In this document: positions 1-4,456 of the stretch, one piece after another | Numbering within the stretch: the first letter of the stretch is position 1 | How the letters are laid out: each line of letters starts with the position of its first letter | Assembly: GCA_050485905.1 (NCBI GenBank) | Contig: JBJHCH010000173.1 | Coordinates: forward strand, 1 to 5,091 | DNA length: 5,091 bases | Reading direction: 5' to 3' | From: JAWLCA01 sp050485905 | Lineage (GTDB): Bacteria; Pseudomonadota; Alphaproteobacteria; Rhodobacterales; Rhodobacteraceae | Program-made: the position numbers and the translations under genes | The notes under the pieces: model-generated | What the model was told of the DNA's origin: nothing | The model's database searches: none | What the model saw: only the letters and a program-made list of their open reading frames with translations

Positions 1-1220
1 GGGTGCTGATCGTCGACGACAGCCGCGTGCAGCGCAAGATCCTGAGCGCGTCGCTGAAACGCTGGGGCTTTTCCGTGCTGGAGGCCGGCGGCGGCGAGGA
101 GGCGCTGGAGATCTGCCGCGCGACGGCCGTCGATCTGGTGCTGTCGGACTGGATGATGCCCGGCATGTCGGGGCCGGATTTCTGCCGTGCCTTCCGCGCC
201 TTGCCGTTCGAGCACTATACCTATTTCATCCTGCTCACCTCGAAATCCGAGAAGAACGAGGTGGCGCTGGGCCTTGACGCCGGGGCCGACGACTTCCTGA
301 CCAAGCCGGTCCACCCCGAGGAGCTGCGCGCGCGCATCGCCGCGGGCGAGCGCATCCTGCGGATGGAGCGCGAGCTGAAGGAGAAGAACCGGCTGGTGAC
401 GGCCACGCTGGAGGAGTTGAAGGAGCTTTACGAATCGCTCGACCGCGACCTGATGGAGGCGCGCAAGCTGCAGCAGTCGCTGGTGCGCGAGCGGCATCGC
501 AGCTTTGACCGGGGGGCGGTGTCTCTGCTGTTGCGGCCCAGCGGGCATGTCGGTGGCGATCTGGTCGGGTTCTTCCAGATCGACCAGAACCGGCTTGGCC
601 TGTTCGCCATCGACGTGTCGGGGCATGGCGTCACCTCGGCGCTGCTGACGGCGCGGCTGTCGGGGCTGCTGTCGGGCAACTCGCCGGATCAGAACATCGC
701 GCTGACCGCATCGGAAAGCGGGCGGTATCTGGCGCGCTGCCCGGCCGAGGTTGCCGACCACCTGAACCGGCTGATGCTGGGTGACATGGAGACGGAACAT
801 TATTTCACGCTGCTTTACGCCATCGTCGATCTGCCCTCGGGCTCGGTCACGATGGTGCAGGCGGGGCATCCCCATCCGGCGGTGCAGCGTGCCGGTGGCG
901 CGGTGGAGTTTCTGGGCGACGGCGGCCTGCCCATCGGGCTGATCGCGGATGCGCGCTACGACCAGTTCTCGACCCTGCTGGGGCCGGGGGACCGGCTGTT
1001 CCTGATGTCGGACGGGATCACCGAATGTGCCGATCCCGGCGGCGCCGAGCTTGGCGCGACGGGCGTGTCGCGGATGATGGAGCGCAACCTGGACCTGGGC
1101 GGCACGGCGTTCCTGGAATCGCTGACCTGGGATCTGGCGCGCTGGGCGGGAAGCGAGGATTTCAGCGACGATGTGTCGGGCGTGCTGTTCGAATATGCGG
1201 GGCCGCCCATGCCGGCCTGA
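1..1220 (+). CDS. Fused response regulator / SpoIIE-type PP2C serine phosphatase (5' partial)
   Basis: Two-component output protein: a receiver domain controls a PP2C-type protein phosphatase, which in this family usually dephosphorylates an anti-sigma-factor antagonist (RsbU/HsbR-like partner switching) in the cytoplasm. Numbering from the GTG at base 3: receiver domain about 1-115, with acidic pair D5-D6, phosphoacceptor D49 in a DWMMPGMSG context, T79 and K101 in the TKP motif. Residues 116-165 are rich in Glu, Lys, Arg and Leu and look like a coiled-coil linker. The phosphatase domain (about 170-398) shows the metal-binding acids D186 (GGD), D204 (DVSGHG), D337 (MSDG) and D389-D390 (FSDDVS). 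All key residues are present, so it should be active. The window opens inside the first beta strand (VLIVDDS), so the true start is probably a few codons upstream and the GTG is an internal valine. No cognate kinase, anti-sigma factor or antagonist is visible; the target is inferred from the family only. Confidence 0.93.
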   Translation, partial: VLIVDDSRVQRKILSASLKRWGFSVLEAGGGEEALEICRATAVDLVLSDWMMPGMSGPDFCRAFRALPFEHYTYFILLTSKSEKNEVALGLDAGADDFLTKPVHPEELRARIAAGERILRMERELKEKNRLVTATLEELKELYESLDRDLMEARKLQQSLVRERHRSFDRGAVSLLLRPSGHVGGDLVGFFQIDQNRLGLFAIDVSGHGVTSALLTARLSGLLSGNSPDQNIALTASESGRYLARCPAEVADHLNRLMLGDMETEHYFTLLYAIVDLPSGSVTMVQAGHPHPAVQRAGGAVEFLGDGGLPIGLIADARYDQFSTLLGPGDRLFLMSDGITECADPGGAELGATGVSRMMERNLDLGGTAFLESLTWDLARWAGSEDFSDDVSGVLFEYAGPPMPA

Positions 1221-1271
1221 CCCGCGGCGCCTGGCGCGCGACCCCCGGTAAGACTTCGTTAAAGCCTGTGT

Positions 1272-1297
1272 GAAATCCTGCAAAGATGCGGGATTTC
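1272..1297 (+). promoter_or_regulatory. Stem-loop between phosphatase and orphan gene
   Basis: The arms GAAATCCTGCA (1272-1282) and TGCGGGATTTC (1287-1297) pair over 11 positions, with one G-U pair (T1279/G1290) and a four-base loop AAGA. It begins 51 bases after the phosphatase stop and ends 28 bases before the next start codon. No T-run follows, so it is not a classic intrinsic terminator. It could slow transcription, protect the 3' end of the upstream mRNA, or lie in the leader of the orphan gene. Competing pairings exist: CCTGC 1277-1281 with GCAGG 1299-1303, and GCGG 1288-1291 with CCGC 1297-1300. The structure is seen directly; the role is inferred. Confidence 0.45.
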
Positions 1298-1325
1298 CGC
1301 AGGTATTCTTGGCGGAGCAGGGCCG

Positions 1326-1751
1326 ATGAGTGTCATCCTTCCCCCCGTGTCCCACCATCTGGCCGGATCGGCCATGCGACCCGGCCCGATGTCGCCGGCG
1401 CCGCTGCACGCGGCGACAATGGCCGCGCCTGTAGCCACCACGCAGATGAAACAGGCGGTGCGCCCGGTCGACGGGCTGTCGGAACCCGACCGCGCCGACA
1501 TGGTGCCCGCGCAGCGCGACAAGGACCGGCCGGAGCCGCATGAATGGCTTGGCCCCAAGCCCAGCTTCAGGCTGCATGTGCTGGATGCGCTGCCGGACTC
1601 GATGTATTCCGAGGAAGCGGCCGAGGCGCGCACTGCCGAAGACGAAGTGCAACCGGCGCCTGCCATGCCGCCGGCCGATCCGCGCGCCGTCTTTGCCGAA
1701 TTCGACGTCCCGCCCCCGGCGGAGGAGTCGCAACTGGACCGCCGCGTCTAG
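1326..1751 (+). CDS. Pro/Ala-rich hypothetical protein, 141 aa
   Basis: I do not recognise a named family. The ATG follows a purine-rich GGCGGAG (1311-1317) at fair spacing, and third codon positions are strongly G/C, as in the neighbours, which supports real coding. The protein has no signal peptide or membrane segment. Residues 1-50 are low in complexity (Pro, Ala, Met, His). Residues 73-95 (EWLGPKPSFRLHVLDALPDSMYS) are the most ordered-looking stretch and resemble a short GPxPxF..xVLxA pattern I recall from small Rhodobacterales proteins. The tail from about 97 is acidic and proline-rich and ends in DRRV. Much of the chain is probably disordered. It lies 105 bases after the phosphatase gene in the same direction and overlaps the convergent VanZ-like gene by four bases. 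Longer open frames over the same bases on either strand have no recognisable domain and are taken as shadows. Confidence 0.7.
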   Translation: MSVILPPVSHHLAGSAMRPGPMSPAPLHAATMAAPVATTQMKQAVRPVDGLSEPDRADMVPAQRDKDRPEPHEWLGPKPSFRLHVLDALPDSMYSEEAAEARTAEDEVQPAPAMPPADPRAVFAEFDVPPPAEESQLDRRV

Positions 1752-2131
1752 GGCTGGCGCCGGCCTGCCTGCGGCATCCCGCGGCGGCGCAGCACGCGAT
1801 GCGCCGCGATGCCCGCCGCCGTGCCGATTGCCACGCCGGCCGTGTTGGCCAGGAAATCACCCCACTCCCCCTCTCGCCCGACATGGGGCTGGATCAGTTC
1901 GATCGCCCCGCCATATGCGATGGCCAGCGGTGACAGCCAAAGCAGCCTGCGCGGGGCCGCGGCAATTGCGGGGAAGACCAGACCGCCGAAGGCAACGAAG
2001 TGATGCAGCTTGTCCGATCCGGGCGGCCCCGCCGGCATCTGCGGCGCCGGCGTCAGCGTCGCAACCGCGATGGCGAGGGCGATGAGCGCGGTAAGCCAGA
2101 GCGTGATGCTGCCATCGAGCAAGCGCGACAT
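1748..2131 (-). CDS. VanZ-like family membrane protein, 127 aa
   Basis: Small integral inner-membrane protein of the VanZ-like family. The namesake raises teicoplanin resistance in enterococci, but most relatives have no known function, so no resistance role is claimed. Family marks: a first hydrophobic helix (about 9-27), then SDKLHHFVAFGGL (39-51) leading into helix 2, helix 3 at about 63-80 ending in the AIELIQP motif (76-82), and GREGEWGDFLANTAGVAIG (85-103) starting helix 4. The acidic and Asn residues before helix 4 (D92, N96) are typical. The end after residue 111 is Arg-rich and should be cytoplasmic. Length is normal for single-domain members. The ATG (2131-2129) is preceded on its strand by GGGAAAGG, a moderate ribosome binding site. 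It converges on the orphan gene with a four-base stop overlap and is divergent from the VOC gene, sharing a 141-base intergenic region. Confidence 0.85.
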   Translation of the reverse strand: MSRLLDGSITLWLTALIALAIAVATLTPAPQMPAGPPGSDKLHHFVAFGGLVFPAIAAAPRRLLWLSPLAIAYGGAIELIQPHVGREGEWGDFLANTAGVAIGTAAGIAAHRVLRRRGMPQAGRRQP

Positions 2132-2203
2132 GTACCTTTCCCAAACGTTGGACCGACATCATTTCACGGCCCGCACCAAAACGAAACCACCGGCCCCGCA
2201 GGT

Positions 2204-2231
2204 TTGCCGTTCCGCCGCCGGGTGCTATCCT
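2204..2231 (+). promoter_or_regulatory. Candidate sigma-70-type promoter for the VOC gene
   Basis: A TTGCCG -35-like box (2204-2209) and a TATCCT -10-like box (2226-2231) are separated by 16 bases, each matching 4 of 6 consensus positions. The expected transcription start near 2238 would give a leader of about 35 bases that includes the strong ribosome binding site at 2261-2265. It lies in the divergent region between the VanZ-like and VOC genes. By-eye match only. Confidence 0.4.
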
Positions 2232-2260
2232 GTTTCCAAAGTCAGACCACTGATCGGCGG

Positions 2261-2275
2261 GGAGGGAACTTGGTG
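2261..2275 (+). promoter_or_regulatory. Ribosome binding site deciding a GTG start
   Basis: GGAGG (2261-2265) within a longer GGGGAGGGAA purine run lies 7 bases before GTG 2273. The adjacent in-frame TTG at 2270 has only 4 bases of spacing. The protein fold also begins just after this point (VHHIT at residues 9-13), which fixes the start well downstream of the first ATG of the open frame. Confidence 0.7.
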
Positions 2276-2860
2276 AAGAAACTTCAGACACAGGGCGTTC
2301 ATCACATCACACTGGTGGGGGCGGACAGGCAGACCTCCATCGATTTCTGGGAGGGCGTTCTGGGCATGCCGTTCGTGTTCGAGCAGCCGAACCTGGACAA
2401 TGCGGGCGAGAGCCACCTGTATTTCGACCCCGGTGACGGGCGGCTGATCACCATATTCACCGACGATTCCCGCACGTCTGACCCGAAGCGGACGCCCACC
2501 GATATCGGCTGCGTGCATCATCTGGCCCTGTCGGTGTCAAAGGCCACTTTCAGCCAGGCCATCGAGCGGCTGGATGCGCGGGGCATCCGGCACAGTGGGG
2601 TCAAGGATCGCGGCTTCATGGATTCGATCTATTTCACCGACCCGCTGGGCCTGCTGATCGAACTCGCCGCCTATCGGTTCGAGCCGCCGGCGGGCCGGAC
2701 CCATGCCGAGGTGCTGCTGGAGGCGCATCGGATCAGGGTCGCGCGCGAGGACTACAACATCGCAGAGGTGCATCTGGCCGATGCGATCGAGGCGCTGACC
2801 GCCCGCGACCGGGACAGCCTGTCGGACGACCGTAGCGCGAAGAATCCCTACCAGCGGTGA
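2273..2860 (+). CDS. VOC family protein (glyoxalase/ring-cleaving dioxygenase-like), 195 aa
   Basis: Cytoplasmic metalloprotein of the vicinal oxygen chelate superfamily, built of two beta-alpha-beta-beta-beta modules (about 8-65 and 80-137). The first module (GVHHITLVGADRQTSIDFW, then HLYF) is closest in style to hydroquinone-type dioxygenases such as MhqO/LinE/PcpA. Likely metal ligands are H11, H83 (VHHLALSV) and E130 (LLIEL). The usual fourth acidic position at the end of module 1 is not seen (ITIFTDD region), so a 2-His-1-carboxylate iron-type site is the better guess; the substrate is unknown. A tail after about residue 140 contains a predicted helical stretch (144-180) and a polar end not needed for a minimal VOC fold. 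Start choice: GGAGG at 2261-2265 sits 7 bases before GTG 2273; a TTG at 2270 would be too close. The open frame runs upstream to 2000 but that part overlaps the VanZ-like gene and is noncoding on this strand. Confidence 0.88.
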   Translation: MKKLQTQGVHHITLVGADRQTSIDFWEGVLGMPFVFEQPNLDNAGESHLYFDPGDGRLITIFTDDSRTSDPKRTPTDIGCVHHLALSVSKATFSQAIERLDARGIRHSGVKDRGFMDSIYFTDPLGLLIELAAYRFEPPAGRTHAEVLLEAHRIRVAREDYNIAEVHLADAIEALTARDRDSLSDDRSAKNPYQR

Positions 2861-2906
2861 CGCTTGCCGCGCCGGCCCAAGGAGTCCGAACACTACGGAG
2901 AGCACA

Positions 2907-2965
2907 CTTGGCCCCCGGCGCTCCCTGCCGCGGTGTCAGCTGATACTTTTGTCGGGGGTGCCAAG
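2907..2965. repeat. Imperfect inverted repeat in the VOC to RHH gap
   Basis: CTTGGCCCCCG (2907-2917) is complementary to CGGGGG plus CCAAG (2953-2958 and 2961-2965), with a two-base TG bulge and a 35-base loop. The loop itself contains a small palindrome TCAGCTGA (2936-2943). It starts 47 bases after the VOC stop and lacks a following T-run, so it is not a standard terminator. It fills part of the 181-base region between the VOC and ribbon-helix-helix genes, in which I see no gene. Confidence 0.35.
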
Positions 2966-3041
2966 CCGCTATGCTGCGCTACCTTGAAAAAGAGAGGCTT
3001 GTTCAGGATCGAGGGATCGCAGCCACACGAAGGAGCAACCG

Positions 3042-3356
3042 ATGTGTCAGATGTATGCCGGACAAGACCCGCGTCGCTATGCGGCGACCACGCGCCGCCT
3101 GCGCTTGAACAGGCAGAGCACGAGCATCAGGCTCGAAAACATCTTCTGGGACATCCTTGACGAGATCGCCGAGTCCGAGGGTCTGGCGACGTCGGTTTTC
3201 CTGTCGAAACTGCACAGCGAGGTCATCGAACTGCACGGCGAGCCGGTGAACTTCAGCTCGCTCCTGCGCTGCGCCTGCCTTGTCTATCTCGACCGCAAGC
3301 CAAAGGTCGCCGCGCCGAAGGAACGCGATCTTTCGATGATCAGGCTGTCCGCCTGA
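3042..3356 (+). CDS. Ribbon-helix-helix domain protein (RHH_4-like), 104 aa
   Basis: Small, probably DNA-binding protein of the alphaproteobacterial ribbon-helix-helix type (Pfam RHH_4-like). The ribbon is STSIRLEN (26-33), helix 1 about 33-46 (FWDILDEIAESEG) and helix 2 about 49-65 (ATSVFLSKLHSEVIELH), followed by the conserved NFSSLLRCACLVYL (70-83). Such proteins act as dimers whose paired ribbons enter the DNA major groove; specific targets of this subfamily are not known to me. The N-terminus MCQMYAGQDPRRY is a family signature, and C2, C77 and C79 are typical; whether they bind metal or sense redox is unknown. AGGAG at 3031-3035 lies 6 bases before the ATG, fixing the start. Some relatives are labelled as sulfotransferases in databases, which I regard as a misnomer. 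It sits directly before a perfect inverted repeat and a GloA-like gene, so local regulation is possible but unproven. Confidence 0.88.
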   Translation: MCQMYAGQDPRRYAATTRRLRLNRQSTSIRLENIFWDILDEIAESEGLATSVFLSKLHSEVIELHGEPVNFSSLLRCACLVYLDRKPKVAAPKERDLSMIRLSA

Positions 3357-3370
3357 GCCAAAAAAGACGC

Positions 3371-3392
3371 GGGTAGTAGGTCAATACTACCC
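3371..3392. promoter_or_regulatory. Perfect 8-bp inverted repeat, candidate operator
   Basis: GGGTAGTA (3371-3378) and TACTACCC (3385-3392) are exact reverse complements with a six-base spacer GGTCAA. It begins 14 bases after the ribbon-helix-helix stop and ends 57 bases before the GloA-like start. On the plus strand no T-run follows. On the minus strand it would be followed by GCGTCTTTTTT, which could act as an antisense terminator, but no minus-strand gene is seen here. Relative AT-richness and symmetry suit a dimeric regulator site. I found no second copy by eye in this window. Operator function is inferred. Confidence 0.45.
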
Positions 3393-3449
3393 TGACTGCC
3401 GCCACCAGCGCCACCCTTGCAGAATCACAACTGCAGAAAGGCTCGGCAC

Positions 3450-3845
3450 ATGGCGAAGATGATCCACAGCATGATCCGCGTTCTGGACGAGGATCGCTCT
3501 GTGGCGTTCTACAAGAAAGCGTTCGGACTGGAGATCGCCGACAGGCTGGATTTCCCCGACTTCACGCTGATCTACCTGAGCAACGCCGAAACCGGATTCG
3601 AACTGGAACTGACGGTCAACAAGGGCCGCAGCGACGCCTATGACCTTGGCGATGGCTATGGCCATCTGGCCGTGTCGGTCACGGATGCGGCGGCCGAACA
3701 TGCCCGGTTCGAATCCGAGGGGCTCGCGCCGCGCAAGCTGGTGGATTTCGCACCGGCGGGAGAGGTCATCGCACGGTTCTTCTTCGTGGCCGACCCGGAT
3801 GGCTACCAGATCGAGGTTCTCGAACGCGGCGGGCGCTTCCAGTAG
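3450..3845 (+). CDS. Lactoylglutathione lyase (glyoxalase I)-like VOC protein, 131 aa
   Basis: Cytoplasmic glyoxalase I-type enzyme. The family converts the hemithioacetal of methylglyoxal and glutathione into S-lactoylglutathione, detoxifying methylglyoxal as a metal-dependent homodimer. All four expected metal ligands are present at spacings like those of E. coli GloA: H6 (MIHSMIRV), E53 (ELELTVN), H72 (YGHLAVSV) and E122 (DPDGYQIEVLE). The length matches the short, Ni-preferring bacterial type (about 130 residues). An earlier in-frame ATG at 3417 would add 11 residues (MQNHNCRKARH) with no family match; the ATG at 3450 follows GAAAGG (3436-3441) by 8 bases and begins the canonical first strand, so it is preferred. 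The fit is to the GloA subgroup, but many neighbours in this family act on other substrates, so the exact reaction is likely rather than certain. The flavin dehydrogenase genes follow 66 bases downstream in the same direction. Confidence 0.85.
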   Translation: MAKMIHSMIRVLDEDRSVAFYKKAFGLEIADRLDFPDFTLIYLSNAETGFELELTVNKGRSDAYDLGDGYGHLAVSVTDAAAEHARFESEGLAPRKLVDFAPAGEVIARFFFVADPDGYQIEVLERGGRFQ

Positions 3846-3861
3846 CGCCAGCCCTGTCTGC

Positions 3862-3881
3862 GCCATGTTGGGGAGCATGGC
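3862..3881 (+). promoter_or_regulatory. Short hairpin between the GloA-like and dehydrogenase genes
   Basis: GCCATG (3862-3867) pairs with CATGGC (3876-3881), with a possible extra T-G pair and a six-base loop. It lies 16 bases after the GloA-like stop and 30 bases before the next ATG. There is no T-run, so it may be an mRNA processing or stabilising element, or chance. Confidence 0.25.
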
Positions 3882-3911
3882 CAGTATTCATATCGTCAAG
3901 GGAGGAGACCT

Positions 3912-4436
3912 ATGACAAAGACCGCAAGCCCGCGGGAGATGACCCGTCGCCAGCTTCTGTCGCGCACTGTCGCAGCAGGTGCTTCGTTCGTCATCGGCGC
4001 CGGTTTCATCGCCGCGCCCGATGCGGCATGGGCGCTGGAAGTCACGCATCTGAAGCCCGAAACCATGGCGACGCTGGTGCGGATGGCGCGCGATATCTAT
4101 CCGCACGATCAGGTGGCGGATGAATTCTATGTCGTTGCCGTGCGCGGCTATGACAGCGCCGAGATGGCCGAGACGGTCGAGGCCGGGATCGCCGCGCTGA
4201 ACGCCGCCGCCGAGGAGCGCGGCTTTGCCAGCTATCTGGATATCGGATGGGAGCGCGACCGCGTGACGATCCTGCGCAACATGGAGGAGAGCCAGTTCTT
4301 CCAGACCGTTCGCGGCGGGCTGGTGACCGGGCTCTACAACCAGAAAGCGGTCTGGCCGATCTTTGGCTACGAGGGCGAGAGCTATTCGGAGGGGGGATAT
4401 CTCGACCGCGGCTTCAACGACATCAACTGGCTCTGA
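3912..4436 (+). CDS. Tat-exported small subunit of a flavin dehydrogenase (gluconate 2-dehydrogenase subunit 3-like), 174 aa
   Basis: Probable periplasmic small (gamma-type) subunit of a membrane-associated FAD dehydrogenase, as in gluconate, sorbitol, fructose or glucose dehydrogenase complexes. These subunits do no chemistry themselves but stabilise the FAD subunit and carry it through the Tat system. A clear twin-arginine signal is seen: T11-R12-R13-Q14-L15-L16, a hydrophobic stretch (about 19-35) and a likely cleavage after AWA (39-41). The mature part begins LEVTHLKPETMATLVRMARDIYPHD, matching the family's early helix with the YPHD element, and ends in a Gly/Tyr/Trp-rich stretch (GLYNQKAVWPIFGYEGESYSEGGYLDRGFNDINWL). 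GGAGGAG at 3901-3907 fixes the start. The stop is 20 bases before the FAD subunit start, indicating one operon. It is somewhat short compared with many gluconate dehydrogenase gamma subunits. The substrate cannot be read from this subunit. Confidence 0.85.
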   Translation: MTKTASPREMTRRQLLSRTVAAGASFVIGAGFIAAPDAAWALEVTHLKPETMATLVRMARDIYPHDQVADEFYVVAVRGYDSAEMAETVEAGIAALNAAAEERGFASYLDIGWERDRVTILRNMEESQFFQTVRGGLVTGLYNQKAVWPIFGYEGESYSEGGYLDRGFNDINWL

Positions 4437-4456
4437 GCCATAGGGAGGAACAGGCT

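Noticed and set aside
1259..1666. Minus-strand open frame of 135 codons opposite the orphan
   Set aside because: Ser/Ala/Gly/Arg-rich composition typical of an antisense shadow; no motif and it crosses the intergenic stem-loop.
1540..2085. Plus-strand open frame of 181 codons across the orphan and VanZ-like genes
   Set aside because: Its product is Arg/Pro/Ala-rich out-of-frame translation of GC-rich DNA; both underlying genes have better coding evidence.
2000..2272. Upstream extension of the VOC gene to the first ATG of its open frame (286 aa in total)
   Set aside because: The extra 91 residues are Arg-rich with no domain, overlap the VanZ-like gene on the other strand, and a strong ribosome binding site supports GTG 2273.
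2864..3160. Open frame of 98 codons in the gap before and overlapping the ribbon-helix-helix gene
   Set aside because: No recognisable domain and a 119-base overlap with a well-supported gene in another frame.
3371..3392. Intrinsic terminator for the ribbon-helix-helix gene
   Set aside because: No T-run follows on the plus strand; the T-run lies on the other side and would only serve minus-strand transcripts.
3417..3449. Earlier ATG for the GloA-like gene
   Set aside because: The added 11 residues do not fit the family and ATG 3450 has a ribosome binding site at proper spacing.
3387..3878. Minus-strand open frame of 163 codons opposite the GloA-like gene
   Set aside because: It mirrors the codons of a clear glyoxalase with all metal ligands; no family features of its own.
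3868..3896. Promoter-like TTGGGG and TATCGT with a 17-base spacer before the dehydrogenase small subunit
   Set aside because: The -35 box matches only 3 of 6 positions and the implied transcription start near 3903 would fall within the ribosome binding site at 3901-3907.
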